The translations under genes were made by a program, and so were the position numbers. A stretch of 64,000 nt of DNA from Haematococcus lacustris (Eukaryota; Chlorophyta; Chlorophyceae; Chlamydomonadales; Haematococcaceae), in the NCBI GenBank assembly GCA_030144725.1, contig JASKMD010000012.1, positions 7,694,833-7,758,832 of the forward strand. Direction: 5' to 3'. Below, piece after piece: positions 1 through 10,073 of the stretch; positions within the stretch are counted from its first letter, which is position 1; each line of letters opens with the position of its first letter. The notes beneath the pieces are model-generated. The model was not told where the DNA came from and made no database searches. It saw nothing but the letters and a program-made list of their open reading frames with translations.

Positions 1-1
1 C

Positions 2-841
2 GGGGCTGCGCGTGATGCTTGGTTGCCATCCATCCGTGCTGCTCATTTCGCACAGACTCGCACTGCACCTACCTGGCCTTATCTGCGACTGTCCTTTCTT
101 GAGTATACAGGAGACGACTTGCGTGACGATCAGACTGATGCCCAGAAACAGCTTCTTGAAGGCAGCATTCGCATGTCGTCCCAGCTCCTTCTCAATGAAT
201 ATGTCACTGCTTTCAGGAACAATCTGCTGACTGCTGGTGTCCAGTGCATGGATGAGAGTTTGCTTGTCTCCCTGTTTATCAAGGGACTGACATCTGAGCT
301 GAAAAAGGCAGTCCTAAGGGATTCTGCTCCTTTTCCTGCCTTCACTCTGGCTCAGGCTATCGATTCTGCCAGGCAGGCTCAGCGTGCTGCTGAGATCCTT
401 GCTGAAGCAGTCGGCACAAAGCGCCATGTGGCTGCTGTGCAGGCTAAGCAGCTGGCTGAAGGTCTGGAGCGTGCAAACAACCCTCGTCCTCCTAAGAGCA
501 CCCAGAGCGACCCACCTGCCAAAGTCCCAGCCCGTTCCAGGGGCTTTAGGGCTGGCATGGCTGCTGGTCCTGCTGCTGGCTACCGTGTCATTCTGAAGCA
601 GAAGGCTGAGGAGGCTGCTGAGCAGTCCAGCATGAAGCCAGGCCAGTACTGTCATCATTGCTATGATCCCCGGCACCTTAAGCCTCTGTGTCCCTATAAG
701 GACATGCCAGCTCTGGAAGCCAGGAAGCTATCTGGCTACCCTCGTCCTCCTGCTGATGCAAAGGCTGCAGGGAAGCGTCCTTCTGAGCAGCATGACTCTG
801 AGCCCAAGAAAGGCAGGCTTGCATCTGCCAATGGGAAGTGA
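2..841 (+). CDS. Gag polyprotein, C-terminal part (element A)
   Basis: The frame is open from the window edge, so this is the C-terminal half of the capsid/nucleocapsid protein. It matches the second half of the complete gag of element B. Near the C-terminus, encoded around 646-690, is a zinc knuckle of the form C-X2-C-X4-H-X4-C (CHHCYDPRHLKPLC), the nucleic-acid-binding motif of retroelement gag. A basic tail follows. The frame closes with TGA at 839-841. The next in-frame stop, TAG at 851-853, precedes pol, which continues in the same frame. Confidence 0.9.
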   Translation, partial: GAARDAWLPSIRAAHFAQTRTAPTWPYLRLSFLEYTGDDLRDDQTDAQKQLLEGSIRMSSQLLLNEYVTAFRNNLLTAGVQCMDESLLVSLFIKGLTSELKKAVLRDSAPFPAFTLAQAIDSARQAQRAAEILAEAVGTKRHVAAVQAKQLAEGLERANNPRPPKSTQSDPPAKVPARSRGFRAGMAAGPAAGYRVILKQKAEEAAEQSSMKPGQYCHHCYDPRHLKPLCPYKDMPALEARKLSGYPRPPADAKAAGKRPSEQHDSEPKKGRLASANGK

Positions 842-853
842 GGTGTTGCCTAG

Positions 854-3800
854 CCAGGACTGTGCCACTCCTGTGCTGTGGTACATGCTGATGAACCTGT
901 CTTATGCACCTGTGCCACTGAAGCGACTGGGACTGAGCCCCAGCTGATGGTTGTTGATGGTGTTGCTGTGCATGCTATGAGCCAGCCTTTCCCTGATCCA
1001 ACTGTTGATGGCCATGCGTTCCCTGAGCAGACTGCTGTGACAGCAGCTCAGGACTGTGGTTCCTGTTTCAGTGCTGCTGACCCCTGTGTGGGTCATATTC
1101 TCTCGTGTAAGACTGCCCTGTGTTGTCCCCGTGCACCGTCTCAAGTCATCTTGGGGGTCTCTGGTCAAGACGACAAGGTGAGGTTCCAGTTTGCTGGCAC
1201 CATTGATACTCATGCCTGTCACATGTTAGCTGATAGTGGTGCTGATGCATCACTCATCAGTGCTAGCTTTGTTCAGCTGCATAACATCCCAGTATTTACT
1301 TATCCCATGTCACTCAGGTTTGATGTTGCCAACAACCAGCCTGTGATATGTGAGCATTATGTCAAAGTGCAGCTGCGCATCAACAGCTTCTGCTGCATGT
1401 GCCTGTTGACTGTCATGCCTGACCTGGTTCATGCTTATGACGTGCTCCTGGGTGCTGACTGGTTGACTGTGCAGGGAGCCTTGGTCGACTACGTCGACAA
1501 GACTCTTACCCTGCGCACTCCCCAAGGTAATAAAACCTTGCACCCACACACAGGTGACCAGAGTGCTGCTGGCCAGTGTGCTGCCACAAGGCCACCTGGA
1601 TCCACCCACTCACTGCCCCGCCCACCTGCTGCTGTCCTTGCTGCCGTGTCCAAAGCCAATCCAAAGGCTCTTGTGACGGCAAAGCAGGCAGCCAGATGGC
1701 TGCGTAAAGGTGGCTCAGCCATGGTAGCTATGGTGTCTCTAGAAGACCTTGCCTTACCAGTAGACGCTGTGTCCCATGTACAAAGGCAGCACCTGCAGGA
1801 TTTGCTTGATGAATACTCTGATGTATTCCAACCTATCACAGGACTCCCGCCAGAGCGTGCAGTAGGGCACTCCATCCCCTTGCAGCCTGATGGCAAGCCT
1901 CCAGCTAGGCCCAGCTATAGGATGTCCAAACCTGAACAAGATGAACTGCGTAAACAGATCACTGACCTGCTAGCTAAGGGCCTGATAGAGCCTAGCTCAT
2001 CACCCTATGCTGCACCTGTGCTGTTTGTCCAGAAGAAATCAGGTGAGCTGCGCATGTGCATTGACTACCGCCAGCTAAATAAGATTACCATTAGGGACCA
2101 TTATCCTTTGCCACGCATTGATGATCTGTTTGATCAGCTAGCAGGAAAAACTGTGTTCTCCTCCCTCGATCTGCAGGCTGGTTACCACCAGATCCGCATC
2201 CCGGCTGAGGATGTCCCTAAGACCGCGTTCAGGACTCCCATGGGGCACTACCAATTCAAGGTACTGTGTTTTGGCCTGACAAATGCTCCTGCCACGTTTC
2301 AACGTGTAATGAATGAAGCATTTGCTGAGGTGATCAATGACTGTGCACTCGTGTACCTTGATGACATCCTGGTGATGTCCAAGGACAGTGAGGAGCACCT
2401 AGTCCACCTTAGGCGTGTGTTTGACTTACTGCGTAAAAATAAATTTTATGCTAAGCTATCTAAATGTGAATTTATGCAGAGAACATTAAAGTTCCTGGGC
2501 CATATTATTAGTGCTCATGGTATCTCTGTTGACCCGTGTAAAGTTACTGCAATCTCTGAATGGCCAGTACCTACTAGCCTCAAAACTCTGCAGTCTTTCC
2601 TGGGCGCTGCTAACTATGTACGTAAATTTGTACATAATTTTAGCACTATTGCTGCACCCCTCACTAACCTGACTGGCCCCAAGAAGGAGTCCTTCCCTTG
2701 GAAGGCATGGCCTCAGGCTGAGCTGGATGCGTTCAATGCTCTGAAGCAGGCCATTTCTAATGTGCCTATGCTCAAGCTTCCTGATCACAGCAAGCCGTTT
2801 CAGGTGCACTGCGATGCTTCCCTTGAGGGCATCGGTGCAGTCCTGATGCAGGATGGCTACCCATTGGCGTATTACTCCAAGAAATTAATTCCTGCTGAGA
2901 TTAATTACACCACGGGCGAACAGGAACTGCTGGCATTGGTATCTGCTTGCCAACAGTGGCGATGCTACCTGGAAGGGGTACCATTCACACTGTACACAGA
3001 TCACAAGCCGCTCATCTCTCTGCCTACTCAAACTATACTCTCACGCAGGCAGACTAGATGGATGGAATTCCTGGCCCGCTTCTCATATACCATTGAATAT
3101 CTACCTGGTATATCTAATCCTGCTGACCCATTGTCACGCATTCCAGCAGCCCCATTGCAGATGTGTAAGGGCTCTGGTGCAGATAATGTGCGTAGTATTC
3201 TAGGGACGACTAGAAGCCAGCGTCGTTCTCAGGAGGGGGAGGAAACTTGTGCTGAGGCGCAGAAAAACAGTGCTGGTGATGCCGCTGCGCCACCCACACA
3301 ACCACCACCAGGCCAAGGTGATGGTGCTGCCGCCAGGCCACCCACCAAACGTGTCACTTGGGCTGCTGATGTACCAGCAGATGGAGAACCTAGTGCACCC
3401 AAACCACCAGGTCCCTTGTCAAACCTACATGAGTGGTTGGTCAGAGCTTATGCTGCTGATTCCAACTTCACCAAGCATAGGAAGACAAAGAACTTTTACT
3501 TGGATGAACATGGCTTATGGAGACATCAAAAGAGACGTACAGTCATTGTGCCCCGTGACAAACAGCTACAAGAGCATATCCTGCATGAGATGCATGATGC
3601 TAAGTATGCTGGCCACGTTGGGATCACTAAGACATTGGAGCGTGTCATGCGTGTGTTCTGGTGGAAACACTTACGCACTGATGTGCGTCACTATGTAACA
3701 ACATGTGATGCATGCCAGAGAAACAAGTCGGTTACAGCTAAGCCATGGGGGTTCCTTCATCCTCTGTCTATACCTGGATACCGCTGGGAAGTCATGCACA

Positions 3801-4852
3801 TGGACTTCATAACCAAACTACCGTCCGGATCACATGGATATGATTCCATCTGTGTATTCGTTGACAGGCTCTCCAAAATGGTGCACTTAGTGCCATGTAA
3901 GGAAAGCATGGATGCTCCTGAGTTTGCACAACTCTTCATTGATTCGGTATTTGTCCATCATGGGCTACCATCTGAAGTTGTGAGTGATCGGGGCTCCCTA
4001 TTCGTGAGCAAGTTCTGGCAAGCTGTATGCAAGCTAATGGGCATGAAACATTCTCTCACCTCCAGCTATCACCCCCAGTCAAATGGGCAGGTTGAGCGGT
4101 ACAACAAAGTGTTGGAAGAGATGCTCAGGCATTATATCTCTCCCACTCAACGAGACTGGCCTAAACACCTCTCGTTTGCCGAGTTTGCAATTAATAACTC
4201 ATGGCAAGAAAGCATTAAGTCTACACCTTTCCTGATTAACTATGGACAGTCCCCAGTGACACCGGTGACCCATGAGTTACCTCGGTTGCCACCTCCCATG
4301 GCCCAGTTCTTCTCTGATGGCTGGCAAAAGGGTGTTCAAGAAGCCAGGAGATGTATGAAACTGGCACAAAGTCGGCAGTCAAATGATGCTAATCCACACA
4401 GGAAATCCGCGGACAGTATGTTCCAAGTGGGTGACCGTGTGCTGCTTAGTACCATGAACCTGCGTAACATGGTGGGCAAAGCCAGAAAGCTGCTGCCACG
4501 GTATGTGGGGCCTTTCAGGATTGAGGCTCATGTGGGTAGAGACGCTGTAAAGCTGACCCTGCCACCAGCCATGTCCAGGATCCATCCTGTCTTCCATGTG
4601 TCATTGCTAAGACCCTATGAGGGCAACTTTGGTCGTCTACCCCCCACTGAGCTGGGCTGGTTGGATGATTCCCCACAGTATGAAGTAGAGCGCATTGTGA
4701 ACCACCGGCATGTGCGTGCAGGTAAAGCGAAGGAGTACCTCGTCAAGTGGAAGGGTTATGATGACTCTGACAACACCTGGGAGCCTGCCAGCAATCTAGC
4801 AAATGCCCCTGACTGCGTAAACTTGTATAAGGCTCAGAATGGCTTGCTGTGA
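854..4852 (+). CDS. Pol polyprotein: protease, RT, RNase H, integrase, chromodomain (element A)
   Basis: The open frame is uninterrupted from just after TAG 851-853 to TGA 4850-4852, about 1,330 residues. No ATG marks a start, so pol is presumably made together with gag. Counted from a GTG at 878, the aspartic protease has its DSG at about residue 119. The reverse transcriptase carries YLDD at about 493. RNase H begins near 640 (HCDAS). The integrase has an H2C2 finger near 900-945 and catalytic D, D and E near 976, 1036 and 1073, with the last two spaced as in D-35-E. A chromodomain (VKWKGY, then NTWEP) occupies about 1266-1322 and in this class is thought to guide insertion into particular chromatin. 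All catalytic motifs are present. Confidence 0.93.
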   Translation, partial: PGLCHSCAVVHADEPVLCTCATEATGTEPQLMVVDGVAVHAMSQPFPDPTVDGHAFPEQTAVTAAQDCGSCFSAADPCVGHILSCKTALCCPRAPSQVILGVSGQDDKVRFQFAGTIDTHACHMLADSGADASLISASFVQLHNIPVFTYPMSLRFDVANNQPVICEHYVKVQLRINSFCCMCLLTVMPDLVHAYDVLLGADWLTVQGALVDYVDKTLTLRTPQGNKTLHPHTGDQSAAGQCAATRPPGSTHSLPRPPAAVLAAVSKANPKALVTAKQAARWLRKGGSAMVAMVSLEDLALPVDAVSHVQRQHLQDLLDEYSDVFQPITGLPPERAVGHSIPLQPDGKPPARPSYRMSKPEQDELRKQITDLLAKGLIEPSSSPYAAPVLFVQKKSGELRMCIDYRQLNKITIRDHYPLPRIDDLFDQLAGKTVFSSLDLQAGYHQIRIPAEDVPKTAFRTPMGHYQFKVLCFGLTNAPATFQRVMNEAFAEVINDCALVYLDDILVMSKDSEEHLVHLRRVFDLLRKNKFYAKLSKCEFMQRTLKFLGHIISAHGISVDPCKVTAISEWPVPTSLKTLQSFLGAANYVRKFVHNFSTIAAPLTNLTGPKKESFPWKAWPQAELDAFNALKQAISNVPMLKLPDHSKPFQVHCDASLEGIGAVLMQDGYPLAYYSKKLIPAEINYTTGEQELLALVSACQQWRCYLEGVPFTLYTDHKPLISLPTQTILSRRQTRWMEFLARFSYTIEYLPGISNPADPLSRIPAAPLQMCKGSGADNVRSILGTTRSQRRSQEGEETCAEAQKNSAGDAAAPPTQPPPGQGDGAAARPPTKRVTWAADVPADGEPSAPKPPGPLSNLHEWLVRAYAADSNFTKHRKTKNFYLDEHGLWRHQKRRTVIVPRDKQLQEHILHEMHDAKYAGHVGITKTLERVMRVFWWKHLRTDVRHYVTTCDACQRNKSVTAKPWGFLHPLSIPGYRWEVMHMDFITKLPSGSHGYDSICVFVDRLSKMVHLVPCKESMDAPEFAQLFIDSVFVHHGLPSEVVSDRGSLFVSKFWQAVCKLMGMKHSLTSSYHPQSNGQVERYNKVLEEMLRHYISPTQRDWPKHLSFAEFAINNSWQESIKSTPFLINYGQSPVTPVTHELPRLPPPMAQFFSDGWQKGVQEARRCMKLAQSRQSNDANPHRKSADSMFQVGDRVLLSTMNLRNMVGKARKLLPRYVGPFRIEAHVGRDAVKLTLPPAMSRIHPVFHVSLLRPYEGNFGRLPPTELGWLDDSPQYEVERIVNHRHVRAGKAKEYLVKWKGYDDSDNTWEPASNLANAPDCVNLYKAQNGLL

Positions 4853-5121
4853 ATTAAATGTGGGACATGGGCTCCATGTGGTCATGCTGGTTGCTTTGCT
4901 GCATGCTATGTGCCTTGGTGTGCTATGGGTCCAGTTGCTCATGTGAGCCTGGCTTGTTTCGTACCCAGCTTCCACTGGCTCTGTGAGTCTGGGCTGAAGG
5001 GTCCATGGTGACCGTAAACTCCTGAGAGCGACCTGCGTCCGGATGGGCAGGAGTTCCAAACTAGCGGTCATGTACTGCGAGTCCATGTCATGATGGCCTA
5101 TGGGCGGAACGGCCATCCCAT

Positions 5122-5371
5122 AGGAGGGGGAGGAATGTAGCGTTCCGATTCTGCACTAAGCGGATCGGCGCTAGTGTCACTGCTGAAGTGTGATACAGGC
5201 AGGTTAAGTGGTGGGCTGTACTGCTGCCCACCATTCGGGTTCGATCCCCGGAGGCCGTTCTATGTCTTAGCCTGGTTGCGCTGCAGCATTCTGACGCCTG
5301 TAACTGCGGTTAGCGTTGCATGGCGTTCACACACTGAAAAGATTTAAGGCGCGTTCTTTCTGAACTCTACA
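5122..5371 (+). repeat. 3' polypurine tract and 3' LTR of element A
   Basis: A purine run ending GGAGGGGGAGGAA lies directly before the LTR and would prime plus-strand synthesis. The LTR (5136-5371, 236 bp) opens TGTAGCG and closes ctctaca. It matches the reverse complement of both B LTRs apart from a few substitutions. Because A is cut by the window edge, its target duplication cannot be checked. Confidence 0.9.
5201..5253 (+). promoter_or_regulatory. tRNA-like segment with A-box and B-box inside the LTR
   Basis: Inside the LTR, AGGTTAAGTGG (5201-5211) fits the tRNA A-box consensus except its first base. GGTTCGATCC (5238-5247) fits the B-box. Between them GTGGGC and GCCCAC can pair as an anticodon-like hairpin with a 9-base loop. 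Around the B-box, TTCGGG and CCCGGA can pair as a T-arm with loop TTCGATC. This is not a complete tRNA gene, since no matching 7-bp acceptor stem is evident. A Pol III promoter or a tRNA-derived origin is inferred. The same segment occurs in both LTRs of element B. Confidence 0.5.
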
Positions 5372-5460
5372 CAGCCTCGAGAAGTGCAACGCGCCTTACG
5401 CCGCTTAGACCTTGTTTTTGGCCAGGTCGCGCTTGCTTTCGTCCACCTGTCCACCTCCAG

Positions 5461-5543
5461 TGTTAGAGTATAGCCGGGGCAACAGTATACATGGCTGGCG
5501 ACGGAGGCCAGAATCTATTCCGACAGTGGTAGTGGCTGCGTAG
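5461..5543 (-). repeat. 3' LTR of element C, first part (interrupted)
   Basis: These 83 bases match 14821-14903 with one substitution. The sequence breaks off exactly at cgtag (5539-5543), which is the target site of element B and is repeated at 11919-11923. The remainder of this LTR resumes at 11924. Confidence 0.93.
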
Positions 5544-5779
5544 TGTAGCGTTCAGAAAGAACGCGCCTTAAATCTTTTCAGTGTGTGAACGCCATGCAAC
5601 GCTAACCGCAGTTACAGGTGTCAGACTGCTGCAGCGCAACCAGGCTAAGACATAGAACGGCCTCCGGGGATCGAACCCGAATGGTGGGCAGCAGTACAGC
5701 CCACCACTTAACCTGCCTGTATCACACTTCAGCAGTGACACTAGCGCCGATCCGCTTAGTGCAGAATCGGAACGCTACA
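5544..5779 (-). repeat. 3' LTR of element B
   Basis: This 236-bp LTR appears identical to 11683-11918. It contains the same tRNA-like A-box and B-box segment as the LTR of element A, read on the - strand. Confidence 0.95.
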
Positions 5780-6062
5780 TTCCTCCCCCTCCTATGGGAT
5801 GGCCGTTCCGCCCATAGGCCATCATGGCATGGACTCGCAGTACATGACCGCTAATTTGGAACTCCTGCCCATCCGGACGCAGGTCGCTCTCAGGAGTTTA
5901 TGGTCACCATGGACCCTTCAGCCCAGACTCACAGAGCCAATGGACGCTGGGTACGAAACAAGCCAGGCTCACATGAGCAACTGGACCCATAGCACACCAA
6001 GGCACATAGCATGCAGCAAAGCAACCAGCATGACCACATGGAGCCCATGTCCCACATTTAAT

Positions 6063-9000
6063 TCACAGCAAGCCATTCTGAGCCTTATACAAGTTTACGC
6101 AGTCAGGGGCATTTGCTAGATTGCTGGCAGGCTCCCGGGTGTTGTCAGAGTCATCATAACCCTTCCACTTGACGAGGTACTCCTTTGCTTTACCTGCACG
6201 CACATGCCGGTGGTTCACAATGCGCTCTACTTCATATTGTGGGGAATCATCTAGCCAGCCCAGCTCAGTGGGGGGTAGACGACCAAAGTTGCCCTCATAG
6301 GGTCTTAGCAATGACACATGGAAGACAGGATGGATCCTGGACATGGCTGGTGGCAGGGTCAGCTTTACAGCGTCTCTACCCACATGAGCCTCAATCCTGA
6401 AAGGCCCCACATACCGTGGCAACAGCTTTCTGGCTTTGCCCACCATGTTACGCAGGTTCATGGTACTAAGCAGCACACGGTCACCCACTTGGAACATACT
6501 GTCCGCGGATTTCCTGTGTGGATTAGCATCATTTGACTGCCGACTTTGTGCCAGTTTCATACATCTCCTGGCTTCTTGAACACCCTTTTCCCAGCCATCA
6601 GAGAAGAACTGGGCCATGGGAGGTGGCAACCGAGGTAACTCATGGGTCACCGGTGTCACTGGGGACTGTCCATAGTTAATCAGGAAAGGTGTAGACTTAA
6701 TGCTTTCTTGCCATGAGTTATTAATTGCAAACTCGGCAAACGAGAGGTGTTTAGGCCAGTCTCGTTGAGTGGGAGAGATATAATGCCGGAGCATCTCCTC
6801 CAACACTTTGTTGTACCGCTCAACCTGCCCATTTGACTGGGGGTGATAGCTGGAGGTGAGAGAATGTTTCATGCCCATTAGCTTGCATACAGCTTGCCAG
6901 AACTTGCTCACGAATAGGGAGCCCCGATCACTCACAACTTCAGATGGTAGCCCATGATGGACAAATACCGAATCAATGAAGAGTTGTGCAAACTCAGGAG
7001 CATCCATGCTTTCCTTACATGGCACTAGGTGCACCATTTTAGAGAGCCTGTCAACGAATACACAGATGGAATCATATCCATGTGATCCGGACGGTAGTTT
7101 GGTTATGAAGTCCATGTGCATGACTTCCCAGCGGTATCCAGGTATAGACAGAGGATGAAGGAACCCCCATGGCTTAGCTGTAACCGACTTGTTTCTCTGG
7201 CATGCATCACATGTTGTTACATAGTGACGCACATCAGTGCGTAAGTGTTTCCACCAGAACACACGCATGACACGCTCCAAAGTCTTAGTGATCCCAACGT
7301 GGCCAGCATACTTAGCATCATGCATCTCATGCAGGATATGCTCTCGTAGCTGTTTGTCACGGGGCACAATGACTGTACGTCTCTTTTGATGTCTCCATAA
7401 GCCATGTTCATCCAGGTAAAAGTTCTTTGTCTTCCTACGCTTGGTGAAGTTGGAATCAGCAGCATAAGCTCTGACCAACCACTCATGTAGGTTTGACAAG
7501 GGACCTGGTGGTTTGGGTGCACTGGGTTCTCCATCTGCTGGTATATCAGCAGCCCAAGTGACACGCTTAGTGGGTGGCCTAGCGGCAGCACCAGCACCAT
7601 GGCTTGGTGGTGGTTGTGTGGGTGGCGCAGCGGCATCACCAGCACTGTTTTTCTGCGCCTCAGCACAAGTTTCCTCCCCCTCCTGAGAACGACGCTGGCT
7701 TCTAGTCGTCACTAGAATACTACGCACATTATCTGCACCAGAGCCCTTACACGTCTGCAATGGGGCTGCTGGAATGCGTGACAATGGGTCAGCAGGATTA
7801 GATATACCAGGTAGATATTCAATGGTATATGAGAAGCGGGCCAGGAATTCCATCCATCTAGTCTGCCTGCGTGAGAGTATAGTTTGAGTAGGCAGAGAGA
7901 TGAGCGGCTTGTGATCTGTGTACAGTGTGAATGGTACCCCTTCCAGGTAGCATCGCCACTGTTGGCAAGCAGATACCAATGCCAGCAGTTCCTGTTCGCT
8001 CGTGGTGTAATTAATCTCAGCAGGAATTAATTTCCTGGAGTAATACGCCAATGGGTAGCCATCCTGCATCAGGACTGCACCGATGCCCTCAAGGGACGCA
8101 TCGCAGTGCACCTGAAACGGCTTGCTGTGATCAGGAAGCTTGAGCATAGGCACATTAGAAATGGCCTGCTTCAGAGCATTGAACGCATCCAGCTCAGCCT
8201 GAGGCCATGCCTTCCAAGGGAAGGACTCCTTCTTGGGGCCAGTCAGGTCAGTGAGGGGTGCAGCAATAGTGCTAAAATTATGTACAAATTTACGTACATA
8301 GTTAGCAGCGCCCAGGAAGAACTGCAGAGTTTTGAGGCTAGTAGGTACTGGCCATTCAGAGATTGCAGTAACTTTACACGGGTCAACAGAGATACCATGA
8401 GCACTAATAATATGGCCCAGGAACTTTAATGTTCTCTGCATAAATTCACATTTAGATAGCTTAGCATAAAATTTATTTTTACGCAATAAGTCAAACACAC
8501 GCCTAAGGTGGACTAGGTGCTCCTCACTGTCCTTGGACATCACCAGGATGTCATCAAGGTACACGAGTGCACAGTCATTGATCACCTCAGCAAATGCTTC
8601 ATTCATTACACGTTGGAACGTGGCAGGAGCATTTGTCAGGCCAAAACACAGTACCTTGAATTGGTAGTGCCCCATGGGAGTCCTGAACGCGGTCTTAGGG
8701 ACATCCTCAGCCGGGATGCGGATCTGGTGGTAACCAGCCTGCAGATCGAGGGAGGAGAACACAGTTTTTCCTGCTAGCTGATCAAACAGATCATCAATGC
8801 GTGGCAAAGGATACTGGTCCCTAATTGTAATCTTATTTAGCTGGCGGTAGTCAATACACATGCGCAGCTCACCTGATTTCTTCTGGACAAACAGCACAGG
8901 TGCAGCATAGGGTGATGAGCTAGGCTCTATCAAGCCTTTAGCTAGCAAGTCAGTGATCTGTTTACGCAGTTCATCTTGCTCAGGTTTGGACATCCTATAG

Positions 9001-10061
9001 CTGGGCCTAGCTGGAGGCTTGCCATCAGGCTGCAAGGGGATGGAGTGCCCTACTGCACGCTCTGGCGGGAGTCCTGTGATAGGTTGGAATACATCAGAGT
9101 ATTCATCAAGCAAATCCTGCAGGTGCTGCCTTTGTACATGGGACACAGCGTCTACTGGTAAGGCAAGGTCTTCTAGAGACACCATAGCTACCATGGCTGA
9201 GCCACCCTTACGCAGCCATCTGGCTGCTTGCTTTGCTGTCACAAGAACCTTTGGATTGGCCTTGGACACAGCAGCAAGGACAGCAGCAGGTGGGCGGGGC
9301 AGTGAGTGGGTGGATCCAGGTGGCCTTGTGGCAGCACACTGGCCAGCAGCACTCTGGTCACCTGTGTGTGGGTGCAAGGTTTTATTACCTTGGGGAGTGC
9401 GCAGGGTAAGAGTCTTGTCGACGTAGTCGACCAAGACTCCCTGCACAGTCAACCAGTCAGCACCCAAGAGCACGTCATAAGCATGAACCAGGTCAGGCAT
9501 GACAGTCAACAGGCACATGCAGCAGAAGCTGTTGATGCGCAGCTGCACTTTGACATAATGCTCACATATCACAGGCTGGTTGTTGGCAACATCAAACCTG
9601 AGTGACATGGGATAAGTAAATACTGGGATGTTATGCAGCTGAACAAAGCTAGCACTGATGAGTGATGCATCAGCACCACTATCAGCTAACATGTGACAGG
9701 CATGAGTATCAATGGTGCCAGCAAACTGGAACCTCACCTTGTCGTCTTGACCAGAGACCCCCAAGATGACTTGAGACGGTGCACGGGGACAACACAGGGC
9801 AGTCTTACACGAGAGAATATGACCCACACAGGGGTCAGCAGCACTGAAACAGGAACCACAGTCCTGAGCTGCTGTCACAGCAGTCTGCTCAGAGAACGCA
9901 TGGCCATTAACTGTTGGATCAGGGAAAGGCTGGCTCATAGCATGCACAGCAACACCATCAACAACCATCAGTTGGGGCTCAGTCCCAGTCGCTTCAGTGG
10001 CACAGGTGCATAAGACAGGTTCATCAGCATGTACCACAGCACAGGAGTGGCACAGTCCTGG
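6063..10061 (-). CDS. Pol polyprotein (element B)
   Basis: The frame is open from just after TAG (10062-10064) to TGA at 6063-6065 and has the same domain order as in element A: aspartic protease (DSGAD), RT (YLDD), RNase H, H2C2 and D,D-35-E integrase, chromodomain. About 18 of 1,324 residues differ from A. The most notable change is in the chromodomain, where the conserved tryptophan of NTWEP is arginine (NTREP). No ATG opens the frame. Gag ends 12 bases upstream in the same frame, so expression must bypass two stop codons or reinitiate. Confidence 0.93.
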   Translation of the reverse strand, partial: PGLCHSCAVVHADEPVLCTCATEATGTEPQLMVVDGVAVHAMSQPFPDPTVNGHAFSEQTAVTAAQDCGSCFSAADPCVGHILSCKTALCCPRAPSQVILGVSGQDDKVRFQFAGTIDTHACHMLADSGADASLISASFVQLHNIPVFTYPMSLRFDVANNQPVICEHYVKVQLRINSFCCMCLLTVMPDLVHAYDVLLGADWLTVQGVLVDYVDKTLTLRTPQGNKTLHPHTGDQSAAGQCAATRPPGSTHSLPRPPAAVLAAVSKANPKVLVTAKQAARWLRKGGSAMVAMVSLEDLALPVDAVSHVQRQHLQDLLDEYSDVFQPITGLPPERAVGHSIPLQPDGKPPARPSYRMSKPEQDELRKQITDLLAKGLIEPSSSPYAAPVLFVQKKSGELRMCIDYRQLNKITIRDQYPLPRIDDLFDQLAGKTVFSSLDLQAGYHQIRIPAEDVPKTAFRTPMGHYQFKVLCFGLTNAPATFQRVMNEAFAEVINDCALVYLDDILVMSKDSEEHLVHLRRVFDLLRKNKFYAKLSKCEFMQRTLKFLGHIISAHGISVDPCKVTAISEWPVPTSLKTLQFFLGAANYVRKFVHNFSTIAAPLTDLTGPKKESFPWKAWPQAELDAFNALKQAISNVPMLKLPDHSKPFQVHCDASLEGIGAVLMQDGYPLAYYSRKLIPAEINYTTSEQELLALVSACQQWRCYLEGVPFTLYTDHKPLISLPTQTILSRRQTRWMEFLARFSYTIEYLPGISNPADPLSRIPAAPLQTCKGSGADNVRSILVTTRSQRRSQEGEETCAEAQKNSAGDAAAPPTQPPPSHGAGAAARPPTKRVTWAADIPADGEPSAPKPPGPLSNLHEWLVRAYAADSNFTKRRKTKNFYLDEHGLWRHQKRRTVIVPRDKQLREHILHEMHDAKYAGHVGITKTLERVMRVFWWKHLRTDVRHYVTTCDACQRNKSVTAKPWGFLHPLSIPGYRWEVMHMDFITKLPSGSHGYDSICVFVDRLSKMVHLVPCKESMDAPEFAQLFIDSVFVHHGLPSEVVSDRGSLFVSKFWQAVCKLMGMKHSLTSSYHPQSNGQVERYNKVLEEMLRHYISPTQRDWPKHLSFAEFAINNSWQESIKSTPFLINYGQSPVTPVTHELPRLPPPMAQFFSDGWEKGVQEARRCMKLAQSRQSNDANPHRKSADSMFQVGDRVLLSTMNLRNMVGKARKLLPRYVGPFRIEAHVGRDAVKLTLPPAMSRIHPVFHVSLLRPYEGNFGRLPPTELGWLDDSPQYEVERIVNHRHVRAGKAKEYLVKWKGYDDSDNTREPASNLANAPDCVNLYKAQNGLL

Positions 10062-10073
10062 CTAGGCAACACC

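Larger units (their letters stand above)
1..5371 (+). mobile_element. Element A: chromodomain Ty3/gypsy LTR retrotransposon, 5' end outside window
   Basis: The left part of this element (5' LTR and start of gag) lies outside the window. What remains runs gag (from base 2), pol, a purine-rich tract at 5122-5135 and a 236-bp 3' LTR at 5136-5371. The gene order protease, reverse transcriptase, RNase H, integrase, chromodomain is that of Ty3/gypsy chromoviruses. It is nearly identical to element B, which lies in the opposite direction 172 bp away. Its LTR differs from the B LTRs at about three internal bases and in its last bases (tctaca instead of gctaca), so A is probably older than B or from another sublineage. 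Confidence 0.95.

Noticed and set aside
842..853. A 16-bp mini-intron (GTGAGG...CCTAG) that would remove the stops between gag and pol
   Set aside because: It is far too short for spliceosomal splicing, and removing 16 bases would put pol out of frame with gag.
878..880. GTG at 878 as the true start of pol
   Set aside because: The frame is open further upstream to the TAG at 851. Nothing marks this codon, so pol is better seen as downstream of gag in the same frame.
5201..5253. A functional tRNA gene
   Set aside because: No complementary acceptor stem flanks the A-box and B-box, and the segment lies inside an LTR in multiple copies.
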